DNA of 64,000 nucleotides from UBA2040 sp002384725 (GCA_963926475.1 CAWUXE010000007.1:190147-254146), one strand, 5' to 3'; shown: positions 44,276 to 54,450, counted from the stretch's first letter. Made by a program: numbers and translations. Notes: a model not told the origin generated them from the sequence alone.

Positions 44276-45808
44276 ATGAAGGTAAATCTACTTCTAGCAA
44301 AACGAATATTTCGCTACTTTTTATTCGCTTCGCTATTCTTTTCTAGCTCATTTTTGTGGAGTCAAGATTGCAAAACAAACATTAATATTCAATTGGAAAA
44401 CATCGCTGGAGGAGTTTACAGCAACGAAGAAGTTGTGTTTACAAAAATAGGTGCAACGGATAATGTAACAAGTAAAAGTGACTATAAAGGAATCGCTACG
44501 GCTAGTTTAGATTGCGGCAGTCGATACAAAGTGAACATCGAAAATCACACACGAAAACAGGAAATTAGAACGCCGGAACGAGCAGGAATGACGGCAATGT
44601 TTACCTATACCTATAATCATGACATGGTTGCTTCGGATAAGAGATTTGCTATGTCAGAGATTCAAAAAGTAGAGTTAGAAGTAGAAATAAAACTTTTACC
44701 TGATACTACCTTTGTGAAAAACTCGATAATGACTCGACCACGAAACATAACTAATTACACCGCTTTTAAATTTGAAGTGAAAAGTTTAGATTACACATCT
44801 TTAGTGGACGAAACAGTTATTTTCACAGGCAAAAACAGAAATAAATCATTCAAGGGAACAACGAACGATCGGGGAATTTTGATAGTTTATCTTCCTAAAG
44901 GAGACGAATATAGTATCAATTTCTTGTACAATAAAAACTTTGCCATGAAGGACATTCCGTTTAGCAAAGGAACATCACAGGCTTCATCAAATATTCAGTA
45001 TATCGGAACCAAAGAAATTCTTCGCCGAAAAAAAATAGAAGAAGATAGAATTAAAGCCATCGAAGAGCAACTGGCAAGAGAGAAAAAGGAATTCGAAGAT
45101 TGGTGTAAAAAAGAAAAAATTTCGTTTGAGGAAGGTCACAAAAGAAGACTCGAAGCTTCGATGCGAAATGTGGGGACAACCGATTTAGTTGTGGATAAAG
45201 TTCTTAGTCGAAACAATTGGTCTCAAAAATTAATCGTTTGCGATGTTACCGGAAGCATGAATCCATATGTTCAGCAGCTTTTGACATGGTATCAACTCAA
45301 TATCGTAAAAGAAAAGAATCTTCAATTTGTGTTTTTTAATGATGGTGACAACAAAAGTACCAGTATGAAAAAAATTGGGGAGACAGGAGGAATTTATTAC
45401 CAAAACAAGCCAAGCATCGAGGAATTGGTGAACAAGGTGAGTTTCGTTCAAGGAAAAGGCGGCGGTGGCGATGGTCCGGAAAATAATATGGAAGCACTGA
45501 TCAAAGGTGTGGGCATGGCCGATCCATATAAAGAATTAGTAATGGTAGCGGATAATCATGCCCCGGTAAAAGATTTAGAATTATTAACCAGTTTTTCCAG
45601 TCCAGTTCATATTATTTTGTGTGGAGCATCAGGTGGATTCATTCACCCAGATTATTTACAGATTGCATGGAAAACCAAGGGGAGTATTCATACCATCGAG
45701 GAAGATATTGTAAAAATTGCTTCCATGTTGGAAGGGGAAACCATTCAAATCATGGGTAGAAAATTCAAGATAATGGGTGGAGAATTTATTCAGGTTAGTG
45801 GATCATAA
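44276..45808 (+). CDS. Exported von Willebrand factor A-like protein
   Basis: About 510 residues from the ATG at 44276 (an upstream ATG at 44240 adds 12 non-signal residues). It has a signal peptide ending LWSQ. The N-terminal half has beta-rich, carboxypeptidase-regulatory-like repeats. A Lys/Glu-rich coiled coil follows (about 250-290; RRKKIEEDRIKAIEEQLAREKKE). The C-terminal VWA-like domain has a MIDAS-type DVTGSM and GGGGDGPENNMEALI. A metal-dependent binding role in the envelope is likely. No family name is recognised for the whole protein. Confidence 0.72.
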   Translation: MKVNLLLAKRIFRYFLFASLFFSSSFLWSQDCKTNINIQLENIAGGVYSNEEVVFTKIGATDNVTSKSDYKGIATASLDCGSRYKVNIENHTRKQEIRTPERAGMTAMFTYTYNHDMVASDKRFAMSEIQKVELEVEIKLLPDTTFVKNSIMTRPRNITNYTAFKFEVKSLDYTSLVDETVIFTGKNRNKSFKGTTNDRGILIVYLPKGDEYSINFLYNKNFAMKDIPFSKGTSQASSNIQYIGTKEILRRKKIEEDRIKAIEEQLAREKKEFEDWCKKEKISFEEGHKRRLEASMRNVGTTDLVVDKVLSRNNWSQKLIVCDVTGSMNPYVQQLLTWYQLNIVKEKNLQFVFFNDGDNKSTSMKKIGETGGIYYQNKPSIEELVNKVSFVQGKGGGGDGPENNMEALIKGVGMADPYKELVMVADNHAPVKDLELLTSFSSPVHIILCGASGGFIHPDYLQIAWKTKGSIHTIEEDIVKIASMLEGETIQIMGRKFKIMGGEFIQVSGS

Positions 45809-45831
45809 AAACGAATAATTGTTCGATATAA

Positions 45832-45879
45832 AAAATGACGGGGCGTCCCGATAGCTATCGGATTTCGCCCCGTCATTTT
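45832..45879. terminator. Long bidirectional terminator with nested palindrome
   Basis: A perfect 14-bp outer stem (45832-45845 with 45866-45879) beginning AAAA and ending TTTT encloses the palindrome CCGATAGCTATCGG (45848-45861). It separates the VWA gene from the convergent THUMP methyltransferase gene. Confidence 0.88.
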
Positions 45880-45896
45880 CATCAATTTTTCGTCAA

Positions 45897-47108
45897 CTAT
45901 TTCTTCTTGAATTCCTCCTTCAAATTCCCGTCATCATCGTACCGGTCCTTTTTAGATCCTGCATAAATTTCAAATTTTCGGAAACTACATTCCAAATCTC
46001 CGTTGTACAAACGTAATTTTCGAGTCGGACGTAATCCAACATTCTTAAACCCTTCTTCGCTTGCTGAAATTATCCAACAGGTATAACCTTTCATTTCTGT
46101 TTTCATCCAATCACCAAGTGCACTGTACATTTCTGGAATTTCAGTTCCCATTCGCTCACCATATGGCGGATTCGAAATCATGATTCCACTTTCTGACGGT
46201 TTCTTCGTATCGGCGAAATCGTCGTTTCCTACCTCGATAAATCGACCGATAGGCAAACCACGTAGATTTCTTTTTGCCTTCAACATCATTTCTGATGACA
46301 AATCACTTCCTGTTATTTTACAAGGCAACTCGCTGCATCTTTTATTCGCTGACTCATAAATTTCATCCCACACTTCAGGTTGGAAATTTTTAAAGTTCTT
46401 GAATGCATAATGATGTCGCTCAATATTAGATGGAATATTTGCTGCCATTAATCCAGCCTCGATCAAAATCGTTCCGGAACCACAAAATGGATCGTACAAG
46501 TCTGTTTTCTTATCCCATCCGGTCATTCTAATCAAGCCAGCTGCAACCACTTCGTTGATAGGTGCTTCGCCAATCGACTCTCTATAACCGCGCTGAAATA
46601 AAGGAAGCCCTGATGAATTAAGTGAAATTATACATTCGTTTTCTTGAATATACAAGTCAAACATCACTTGCGGAGTTTTAACATTCACATCTGGTCTGTC
46701 CCAACCTTCGTCTCTAAATTTATCAACGATGGCATCTTTCAACAAAAAGTGAGGATACTGCGAATGGCGGAAAAGTTTGGAAAAAACCGCCCCTTTTACC
46801 GCAAAAGTCATGTTGTTGTCAAAATACTGCGTCCAATCAATTTTAAACGCCTTCTTGTATAAATCCTGTTCGTCTTTGATCCTAAATTTCGCGATTTGCA
46901 CCAATACCGAAACCGCACATCGCACATGTAAATTCATGAAGTAAACATCTCTCCATGAACCTATTGTCTGCACAGCTCTGTTCAAGATTACTATATCAGA
47001 GAACCCAAGTTCTTCCAGTTCTTCTTTCAAAACTTGCTCTAAACCGTAAAATGTTTTGAGCGTGATAATAAGTTCCTCTTCTTTTTCGTTATGTTTTGAT
47101 GCCGTCAT
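45897..47108 (-). CDS. THUMP-domain class I SAM-dependent RNA methyltransferase
   Basis: A 403-residue protein with an N-terminal THUMP/ferredoxin-like region (FYGLEQVLKEELEELGF). A Rossmann methyltransferase domain follows, with LYDPFCGSGTILIEAGLMAANIPSN and the catalytic SNPPYGERMG (NPPY, N-directed methylation). This matches RlmL-N/YpsC-type 23S rRNA guanine-N2 methyltransferases. The C-terminal tail is charged and probably disordered. It is divergent from the patatin gene. Confidence 0.92.
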   Translation of the reverse strand: MTASKHNEKEEELIITLKTFYGLEQVLKEELEELGFSDIVILNRAVQTIGSWRDVYFMNLHVRCAVSVLVQIAKFRIKDEQDLYKKAFKIDWTQYFDNNMTFAVKGAVFSKLFRHSQYPHFLLKDAIVDKFRDEGWDRPDVNVKTPQVMFDLYIQENECIISLNSSGLPLFQRGYRESIGEAPINEVVAAGLIRMTGWDKKTDLYDPFCGSGTILIEAGLMAANIPSNIERHHYAFKNFKNFQPEVWDEIYESANKRCSELPCKITGSDLSSEMMLKAKRNLRGLPIGRFIEVGNDDFADTKKPSESGIMISNPPYGERMGTEIPEMYSALGDWMKTEMKGYTCWIISASEEGFKNVGLRPTRKLRLYNGDLECSFRKFEIYAGSKKDRYDDDGNLKEEFKKK

Positions 47109-47136
47109 CTATATTTTGATTAATCGCAAATCCTTG

Positions 47137-47144
47137 TAATTTTG
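47137..47144 (+). promoter_or_regulatory. Bacteroidota-type -7 box overlapping a candidate TTG start of the patatin gene
   Basis: TAATTTTG matches TAnnTTTG. If it is the promoter, the TTG at 47142 cannot be the start codon and translation would begin at the TTG at 47160 or later. Confidence 0.4.
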
Positions 47145-47159
47145 TACAAAAGAACGCAT

Positions 47160-49454
47160 TTGAAGTCATTATTTTATAGATTTCTACTAGTATTCCTGCA
47201 AATCACCTTTGCATTTAGCGTTATTAGTCAACAAAAAGTCGGTTTGGTTCTCAGTGGTGGCGGGGTAACTGGATTTGCGCACATCGGTGTTTTACAGGCT
47301 TTAGAAGAAAAAGGAATACCAATCGATTACATCACAGGAACTTCTGCAGGAGCTTTAATTGGGTCTATGTATGCAGCTGGTTATTCGCCAAACGAAATAA
47401 AAGCATATTGTTTAGATCCGAACTTTATACTAATGGCCACGGGTCAACTGAATACTTCTCAAGAATACTTCAGTAAAGAAAATGATGTGAACTCAAGTAT
47501 GTTTGCCTTACGGTTTAGTTTAGACAGTATCTTGAATAAGTCCTTGCCGACTAATTTTAATAGCTCTACCTTTTTAGATTACGAATTGATGCGCCTTCTT
47601 GGAACGACTGGGGCAGCTTGCAACAATGATTTCAACCAGCTTTTTGTCCCCTTTAGATGCTTGGCATCCGATATAGTAAGTAAGGAGAATATCATTTTTA
47701 AAAATGGAAATTTGAACGAAGCCGTTCGGGCGTCAATGACCTACCCTTTTTATTTTCAACCATTGCGAATAAATGGCCGTCTACTATTCGACGGAGGATT
47801 GTACAATAATTTCCCTGGGGATATTCTTTATCAAGAGTTTAGCCCTGACTTTATAATTGGATCCAATGTTTCGTACAACGCCGATGAACCCATGGAAAAC
47901 GACCTGATTAGTCAAGTCACAAACATGTTAGTCCGCTACTCCAATTTTGATTTGCCTTGTGAATCTGGAATATTGATTGAACCCGAATTAGAAATCGGAA
48001 CCTTTGATTTTGACAAAGTAGAACTGGCGATAGTAAATGGGTATCAGACCGGGTTAAAATATGCCGATAGCATACTCCAAAACATTGACCATACCATCGA
48101 TACAGCTCAATTAAATTTAAGAAGGAAGGCTTTTCGATCTATGGTACCCCCTCTAATTGTTTCCACTATTTCAAGTGATTTGAATAAAAACGGGAAGAGC
48201 TTTGTAAACAATTCTCTACTTAGGAAGAAACGAAAAGTGTTAATTGATGAAGAAACAATTGAAAAACGTTATTTCCAATTATCTCAAACAGAGCATCTCG
48301 ATTTCATTTTCCCTAATCTTGAATTGGATAGTAATAATTTTTACAAAATGGATCTCGTCGTCCGAAAGAAAAACAAATTTAAATTTGACATTGGCGGTCA
48401 CTTTTCATCACGACCGGTTAATACCACCTTTTTGGGATTGAGTTATATGCACCTCGGGAAATTGGCATGGAAACTCAATGGTGAATCTTATTTCGGTAAG
48501 TTTTATGGTTCCCTGAAAACAGATTTACAGATAGAAGTGCCTTCCCTGTTTCCTATAACTATCGAACCTTATTTCACGATGAATCGATGGGACTATTTTC
48601 GGAGTTTCGCAACCTTTTTTGAAGATGTTAAACCGTCTTTTCTTGTTCAAAATGAAATTTACTACGGTCTGAAATTCACCCATCCCGTGCTTAGAAACAG
48701 CAAGTCAACATTCGATTTTAGAATGGTTGACTTAACGGATGAATACTATCAAACAGATCAATTCACAGCTATCGATACAGCAGATTTTACGAAATTTAAA
48801 GGGCAAACTTATAGCTGGAAACTCGAACACAACACCTTGAATAAGAAACAATTTGCCAACTCTGGACATCAATTTGCCTGTAAAGGAAGATACGTTGTTG
48901 GAAGAGAAGAATCAGTCAGTGGTTCTACGTCACCGACAGTTTACGACCTTATTAACGATCACTCTTGGATTAATTTAAATTTTGAAGGACAAACATTTCC
49001 TATTGATTTCAAACATTTCCATTTAGGTTTACAAGCCAAGGCAACATTTAACAGTCAGAGTCTATTTTCCAATTATACAGCCACCATACTATCCATGACG
49101 GCCTTCAATATTATTCCCGATGCTGGGACATTCTTTTTACCCGAATACCGATCTCCACTTTATGTTGGAGGCGGATTTAATGCCATTTGGTCTATTCGTA
49201 AAAACATAGACTTTCGCTTCGATGGCTTTATTTACCAACCTTTCAGACAGTTGATTATTAACGATGATAACACATTTGGTTATTCAAAACCCTTCAAAGG
49301 AGAATCGTATTTAGCCTCGACTTCTTTAATTTTTCACTCCATCCTCGGCCCTTTGCGAGCAACTTTAAACTACTTTCCAAAGCAGACAGCGGCGCCATTG
49401 AGCTTCCAAATCAGTTTTGGATATGTACTTTTCAATGAAAGAGCCATACGATAA
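47160..49454 (+). CDS. Patatin-like phospholipase with C-terminal outer-membrane beta-barrel
   Basis: About 764 residues; the start is a TTG (47160, or 47142 if the overlapping promoter call is wrong) before a signal peptide ending FSVISQ. The patatin domain has the oxyanion loop GLVLSGGGVTGFAHIGVL, nucleophile elbow GTSAG (Ser68 counted from the TTG at 47142) and catalytic DGGLYNNFPGD. The second half (from about 380) is an outer-membrane barrel resembling PlpD-type proteins. The family is a type Vd autotransporter-like group that hydrolyses lipids outside the cell. Secretion or retention of the enzyme is not resolved. Confidence 0.88.
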   Translation: MKSLFYRFLLVFLQITFAFSVISQQKVGLVLSGGGVTGFAHIGVLQALEEKGIPIDYITGTSAGALIGSMYAAGYSPNEIKAYCLDPNFILMATGQLNTSQEYFSKENDVNSSMFALRFSLDSILNKSLPTNFNSSTFLDYELMRLLGTTGAACNNDFNQLFVPFRCLASDIVSKENIIFKNGNLNEAVRASMTYPFYFQPLRINGRLLFDGGLYNNFPGDILYQEFSPDFIIGSNVSYNADEPMENDLISQVTNMLVRYSNFDLPCESGILIEPELEIGTFDFDKVELAIVNGYQTGLKYADSILQNIDHTIDTAQLNLRRKAFRSMVPPLIVSTISSDLNKNGKSFVNNSLLRKKRKVLIDEETIEKRYFQLSQTEHLDFIFPNLELDSNNFYKMDLVVRKKNKFKFDIGGHFSSRPVNTTFLGLSYMHLGKLAWKLNGESYFGKFYGSLKTDLQIEVPSLFPITIEPYFTMNRWDYFRSFATFFEDVKPSFLVQNEIYYGLKFTHPVLRNSKSTFDFRMVDLTDEYYQTDQFTAIDTADFTKFKGQTYSWKLEHNTLNKKQFANSGHQFACKGRYVVGREESVSGSTSPTVYDLINDHSWINLNFEGQTFPIDFKHFHLGLQAKATFNSQSLFSNYTATILSMTAFNIIPDAGTFFLPEYRSPLYVGGGFNAIWSIRKNIDFRFDGFIYQPFRQLIINDDNTFGYSKPFKGESYLASTSLIFHSILGPLRATLNYFPKQTAAPLSFQISFGYVLFNERAIR

Positions 49455-49496
49455 GAAAGTAGTTTTTATCTTTATCACACAAATTTGAAATCAGAA

Positions 49497-50564
49497 ATGG
49501 AAAAAATCATAAGCGGAATTCAACAAATGGGAATTGGAGTGCCAAACGTTCCAGAAATCTGGAGATGGTATCGCAAGTTTTTCGGAGTTAATGTTCGATT
49601 ATTCGAAGATGCAGCGGAAGCACCACTTATGACGAAATATACAGGTGGTGAGGTACAATCAAGAACCGCTACCCTTGCCCTATCCATGGACGGTGGTGGT
49701 GGATTTGAAATCTGGCAATACACCTCTCGTGGAACGGAAAAAGCTGATTTCGACATTAAAATGGGCGATTTAGGATTGTACATGTGTCGCATTAAATCAC
49801 ACGACATCGCCGCAAGTTTTACTTATTTTAAAAAGAATGGCGCAAATCTGAAAAGCGAATTAATGTCGCGTCCCGATGGTGGCCAACATTTCATTGTGGA
49901 AGATCCGAATGGGAATTTATTCGATATCGTTGAAGGAAAAGGCTGGTTTTCGGACACAAAGCACCCAAGCAGATGTGGTGCTGTGGCAGGAACAATGATA
50001 GGCGTTTCAGATATTGAAGCATCCAAAAAATTGTATTGCGATGTTCTTGGCTACTCAGAAGTTGTATATGACGAAACGTCACGATTCTCTTCTTTTGACA
50101 ATATTCCCGGTGGAAAATCGACTTTTCGACGACTTTTACTGGCGCATCCCGAAGATAGAAAAGGTCCATTTGCTCAACTTTTAGGTCCCACTGAAATTGA
50201 ATTAATTCAGGCCACAGACCGGTCAGATGTGCGCAAAATATTTGAGAATAGATTTTGGGGTGATTGGGGATTTATTCACCTTTGCTTCGACGTTCAAGGT
50301 ATGGATCAATTGAAAAAAGATTGCGAAAAGGCAGGTTTCCCTTTTACCGTAGACAGCGGCAGTACTTTCGATATGGGTGAAGCGGGTGGTCGTTTTTCAT
50401 ACATCGAAGCCCCAGATGGAACGTGGATAGAATTTGTAGAAACACATAAAGTTCCCGTAATGAAAAAATGGGGCTGGTATATCAACCTAAAAAAACGAAA
50501 TCCAGAGAAACATTTACCCAAATTTATGCTCAAGGCAATGGGATTGAGTAAAGTTCGCGACTAG
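49497..50564 (+). CDS. Two-domain VOC (glyoxalase/dioxygenase-like) protein
   Basis: About 355 residues from the ATG at 49497 (an upstream TTG at 49485 is less likely). There are two vicinal-oxygen-chelate modules: residues 1-130 (QQMGIGVPNVPEIWRWYRKFFG, HFIVEDPNGNLFDIVEG) and about 150-310 (AGTMIGVSDIEASKKLYCDVLGYSEVVYD, FSYIEAPDGTWIEFVETHK). His and Glu residues at the ends of both modules could bind a metal. The reaction is unknown; the family includes glyoxalase I and extradiol dioxygenases. Confidence 0.78.
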   Translation: MEKIISGIQQMGIGVPNVPEIWRWYRKFFGVNVRLFEDAAEAPLMTKYTGGEVQSRTATLALSMDGGGGFEIWQYTSRGTEKADFDIKMGDLGLYMCRIKSHDIAASFTYFKKNGANLKSELMSRPDGGQHFIVEDPNGNLFDIVEGKGWFSDTKHPSRCGAVAGTMIGVSDIEASKKLYCDVLGYSEVVYDETSRFSSFDNIPGGKSTFRRLLLAHPEDRKGPFAQLLGPTEIELIQATDRSDVRKIFENRFWGDWGFIHLCFDVQGMDQLKKDCEKAGFPFTVDSGSTFDMGEAGGRFSYIEAPDGTWIEFVETHKVPVMKKWGWYINLKKRNPEKHLPKFMLKAMGLSKVRD

Positions 50565-50575
50565 GATTCATATAA

Positions 50576-50601
50576 ACCGTTTAAAGTATTGAGTAAACGG
50601 T
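50576..50601. repeat. Inverted repeat between the VOC and lipoprotein genes
   Basis: ACCGTTTA (50576-50583) and TAAACGGT (50594-50601) form a perfect 8-bp dyad around a 10-bp spacer, without a T-run after it. It could be an operator of the following gene or a weak terminator. Confidence 0.5.
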
Positions 50602-50624
50602 CCGTTTATCTGTTCGTTTATCAC

Positions 50625-50632
50625 TAAATTTG
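50625..50632 (+). promoter_or_regulatory. Bacteroidota-type -7 box for the lipoprotein gene
   Basis: TAAATTTG matches TAnnTTTG and lies 20 bp before the ATG at 50653. Confidence 0.5.
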
Positions 50633-50652
50633 CTATTCAGAATAAATTACAA

Positions 50653-51744
50653 ATGAAAAAAACATTTTTCTCCCTTTTCGCTCTAAGCGCTTTATTGCTT
50701 TCTGGATGTAACGAAGAAGTTCAAGTCAACGCGAACTATGAGCCTACACCAGTAATTTTTGGATTGCTTGATCAGAGTGAAAATATCCATATGATTAAAA
50801 TAAACAGAGGATTTGTAGGACCGGGTGATGCTTTTTCATTCGCACAAATTCCAGATTCCAATTATTTTGATAAAGTTTCAGGAAAAGTAGAAGAGCTAAT
50901 TAATAATGTGATCGTTCGAACGTGGCAATTACAAGATACGCTTATCAATACGAAAAGTACGGACGGTGTGTTTTTCGGGCCGCAACAAAAAGTTTATTTT
51001 TTCGACAATGGTTCTACTCCTTTGGATGAAAATGCAACGTACAGATTAACGGTTGACATTAACGAAGGTGAACTTGAAGTAATTGGAGAAACGAAATTAG
51101 TAGCTGGATTTGGCACGCAAAATAGCTTACAAGTTCAAACCGCTTCCTTGAAAGTTGCGAAAGATCCTGGGCAATATATTGTTCCAACCGTATGGGCAAA
51201 TTCTGGAAATGCTGTTTTTGGAAGTGTTTCTATCAACATCGACATCGCAGAAATTAGAGGCACCGATACTACCTTTTTGAAAATCCCATGGAAGATGGGT
51301 GAAGGTCCTGTCGCTTCGGGCAAAGTATCAGCAACTGGTCAAGGCGAAACATTCTATAGTCTAATTCGCGCTGGTTTAACAAATGACAACACGATCACAC
51401 GTCGAAACTTTATGGGCTTCACGGCTGAATTTATTGGTGGGTCAACGGATTTTTACAATTATATTTTGGTGAATAAACCAAGCAGTACTTTAACACAGAC
51501 GAAACCAACTTTCACTAATCTAAGTGTTTCAAACGGGTATAAGGTAGTTGGTTTATTTTCGGCGAGACATACCGTACGTCAATACAAACCGTTTATTTTT
51601 GGAACTTTATATTACGTTCGAGCGTTGGATCAAAACTCTACGAGAGAACTTTGTCAAGGAAACATCTTAGCGACTTATTTATTTTGCAGCCAACATCCTG
51701 GCGATATTGGAGGAGTTAATCCGAAAGATTACGCTTGTCCTTGA
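50653..51744 (+). CDS. Putative lipoprotein, DUF4249-like
   Basis: A 363-residue protein with a lipoprotein signal peptide (MKKTFFSLFALSALLLSGC; lipid-modified Cys19). The mature part starts with YEPTPVIFGLLDQSENIHMIKINRGF and has a beta-rich middle, similar in layout to DUF4249 proteins that often partner with TonB-dependent receptors in Bacteroidota. No receptor gene is adjacent. Family assignment is tentative. Confidence 0.65.
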   Translation: MKKTFFSLFALSALLLSGCNEEVQVNANYEPTPVIFGLLDQSENIHMIKINRGFVGPGDAFSFAQIPDSNYFDKVSGKVEELINNVIVRTWQLQDTLINTKSTDGVFFGPQQKVYFFDNGSTPLDENATYRLTVDINEGELEVIGETKLVAGFGTQNSLQVQTASLKVAKDPGQYIVPTVWANSGNAVFGSVSINIDIAEIRGTDTTFLKIPWKMGEGPVASGKVSATGQGETFYSLIRAGLTNDNTITRRNFMGFTAEFIGGSTDFYNYILVNKPSSTLTQTKPTFTNLSVSNGYKVVGLFSARHTVRQYKPFIFGTLYYVRALDQNSTRELCQGNILATYLFCSQHPGDIGGVNPKDYACP

Positions 51745-51787
51745 TTTCCCAATCCTATTAAGAAAGAAATAGTAGTATTTTTAAAAC

Positions 51788-54277
51788 ATGAATGAAAGGA
51801 TTACCCTTTTTGTTAATGTAATCATACCCGTTCCTATTCATCGGGCGTTCACGTATCGTTTGCCTTTTGAAATGAATGAATTTGTTCAGATTGGTGCTCG
51901 TGTAATCGTTCCATTTGGAAAAGCAAAGTTGCTAACTGGACTGATTGTCAACATTCATGAGAAAGCCCCAGAGAGCTATCAAGCGAAGTATGTAGAACAC
52001 ATTCTCGACGATCAGCCTATAATTACGGGCAATCAATTGAAATTTTGGAAATGGATGGCAACTTATTACATGTCGCCAATTGGCGATGTTATGAACGCTG
52101 CTCTTCCTTCCAATTTCAAACTAGCAAGCGAAACTAAAATCACGCTTCATCCCGATTTTGATATCCGCACACCGGTGCAAGATGACAGAGAAATTGCTAT
52201 TCTTGATGCGCTGGAAGTTCAAGAAGTTCTTGATTTAAAGGAAATCTCTGAAATCGTCGGCATAAAAACGATTCAACCCATCATCAAAAAGATGTTGGAC
52301 AAAAAGTACATCCTTACCTTGGAAAGTTTGGATCATAAATTTGTTCTAAAAACAGCACTTTTCGTTTCGTTAACGGACGAATTCTTGGTGGAAGAAAATC
52401 TATCCCACGTTCTTGATGATTGGACAGATAAAAAAGCGAAAGAAAAACAAACCCAAGCCATACTTACCTTAATATCTGCAGGTAATTACCAATCTGGACG
52501 CATGGAGCCTGTTCTAAAAAAAGATCTTGAAGATAAAGGAATTTCAGCCAGTACCATAAAAACTTTGGAGAAAAACGGGGTGTTCCTGATTGAACGTCAA
52601 GTGATTTCCAGAGTGAACAAAGAAGATGATGAAAATGAGATTTTCCGAGAATTTGAGCTATCTGAAAGTCAATCTCGAGCTTTATCAGAAATAAAAGAGA
52701 GTTTTGAAACGAAAAATGTTTGCCTTCTGCATGGGGTGACGGGGTCAGGAAAAACAGAAATATACGTTCGTCTTATCCAAGAACAACTATTATTAGGTAA
52801 CCAAGTCCTCTTTTTAGTTCCTGAGATTGCATTGACAACGCAACTTATCAAGCGACTTCAGAAGATATTCGGTCAACAGGTTGGCGTATATCATTCAAAA
52901 TTTAATCAAAATGAACGGGTAGAGATTTGGAATAGTATTCTTGAGAACAATCCAGATAATTATAGAATTGTTGTTGGGGCTCGCTCATGCGTTTTTCTTC
53001 CTTATCAAAAATTAGGGTTGGTCATTGTTGATGAGGAACATGAGTCTACCTTCAAACAATACGAACCTTCGCCACGTTATAATGGACGAGATAGTGCGAT
53101 GGTGCTGGGTCAAATTCACGATGCAAAAGTACTACTAGGATCGGCAACGCCCTCCATGGAAACCTATGCTAATTGTCAAAATGGTAAGTTTGGTTTGGTA
53201 GCACTAAAAGAGCGTTTTCAAGGAATGCAAATGCCTGAAATATTGATAGCCGACTTGAAAAAGGAAAGAAGGCAGAATAAGAATTTTCAATTTTTCTCCA
53301 ATTTTTTAATCGAATCGATTAAGGAGGCCTTGGACAATAAGAAACAAGTTATTCTTTTCCAAAACAGACGTGGATATAACCCAAGATGGCAATGCGAAGT
53401 GTGCAGTTGGACGCCACATTGCATCAATTGTGATGTTTCCTTGACGTATCACAAACAATCGAATTCATTAAAATGTCATTATTGTGGTTATCTCACTGCC
53501 CCCATGGGATCTTGTCATAAATGTCAAAGCAATCGACTAAAAATGATTGGATTTGGAACGGAAAAGATTGAGGACGAAATGGGAATTCTCTTTCCCGATG
53601 CAACAACTGCTCGTTTGGATGCCGATACCACCCGAAGTAAAAACTCATATGCTTCCATTCTCGATGCTTTTGAAAACCGACAAGTCGACATTTTGATTGG
53701 AACACAAATGGTCACCAAAGGTCTAGATTTTGATCATGTTAGTTTGGTTGGGATTTTAGATGCCGAGGACATGCTCAATCGACCAGATTTCAGAGCGTTT
53801 GAAAAATCATTTCAATTGATGACCCAAGTTTCTGGACGTGCTGGACGAAAAAACAAACGCGGAAAAGTAATTGTCCAGACGGGACAAGTGGACCATTGGG
53901 TGATTGAAAAAGTGCATCAATACGATTACGAAGGATTCTTTGCTCATGAATTGATAGAAAGACAAAATTTCATGTATCCACCTTTTTATAAAATCATTGA
54001 GCTGACTTTAAAACATAAAAAGGAATACATTTTAGATATTGCCGCGCACAAATTGGCGGAGGCTTTGAAGGTTCCATTTAAGGAACGTGTTTTAGGTCCT
54101 GAATACGCGATTATACCTCGAGTCAACAATCAATTTATTAAGGTTATCAAATTGCGTTATGAAAAGACGGTTTCTGACAAAGCGGTGAAGGAGAAAGTTC
54201 AGAAAGTATTAAATGAGTTTTTTACCCATCCAGATAATAAATCGGTGCGGCTTTCTATTGATGTTGATCCTGTTTAG
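51788..54277 (+). CDS. priA: Primosomal protein N' (PriA helicase)
   Basis: An 829-residue protein with an N-terminal DNA-binding domain (VNVIIPVPIHRAFTYRLP). The superfamily 2 helicase core has Walker A GVTGSGKTEIYV and DEEH (VDEEHESTFKQYEPSPRYNGRD). The zinc-binding Cys pairs are CEVC, CINC, CHYC and CHKC. It restarts collapsed replication forks by reloading DnaB. Length and order of domains are normal for Bacteroidota PriA. It is convergent with the sigma-factor gene. Confidence 0.95.
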   Translation: MNERITLFVNVIIPVPIHRAFTYRLPFEMNEFVQIGARVIVPFGKAKLLTGLIVNIHEKAPESYQAKYVEHILDDQPIITGNQLKFWKWMATYYMSPIGDVMNAALPSNFKLASETKITLHPDFDIRTPVQDDREIAILDALEVQEVLDLKEISEIVGIKTIQPIIKKMLDKKYILTLESLDHKFVLKTALFVSLTDEFLVEENLSHVLDDWTDKKAKEKQTQAILTLISAGNYQSGRMEPVLKKDLEDKGISASTIKTLEKNGVFLIERQVISRVNKEDDENEIFREFELSESQSRALSEIKESFETKNVCLLHGVTGSGKTEIYVRLIQEQLLLGNQVLFLVPEIALTTQLIKRLQKIFGQQVGVYHSKFNQNERVEIWNSILENNPDNYRIVVGARSCVFLPYQKLGLVIVDEEHESTFKQYEPSPRYNGRDSAMVLGQIHDAKVLLGSATPSMETYANCQNGKFGLVALKERFQGMQMPEILIADLKKERRQNKNFQFFSNFLIESIKEALDNKKQVILFQNRRGYNPRWQCEVCSWTPHCINCDVSLTYHKQSNSLKCHYCGYLTAPMGSCHKCQSNRLKMIGFGTEKIEDEMGILFPDATTARLDADTTRSKNSYASILDAFENRQVDILIGTQMVTKGLDFDHVSLVGILDAEDMLNRPDFRAFEKSFQLMTQVSGRAGRKNKRGKVIVQTGQVDHWVIEKVHQYDYEGFFAHELIERQNFMYPPFYKIIELTLKHKKEYILDIAAHKLAEALKVPFKERVLGPEYAIIPRVNNQFIKVIKLRYEKTVSDKAVKEKVQKVLNEFFTHPDNKSVRLSIDVDPV

Positions 54278-54390
54278 GTATAGATTTAATTACCTCAAAA
54301 ACAATTAAATAACTGAGTTATCAACAGTAGGTCATTTAAATTTTTATCGAGCATCATTTTTGATAGATGATTTTCTAATGAATCTAAAAC

Positions 54391-54426
54391 AAAAAACCCG
54401 TCTTGAATACTCAAAACGGGTTTTAT
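54391..54426. terminator. Bidirectional terminator between priA and rpoD
   Basis: AAAACCCGT (54393-54401) pairs with ACGGGTTTT (54416-54424). A-rich sequence precedes the stem and T-rich sequence follows it, so it can serve both convergent genes. Confidence 0.85.
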
Positions 54427-54450
54427 AGTAGGTGATTCTGTTGTAGTATT

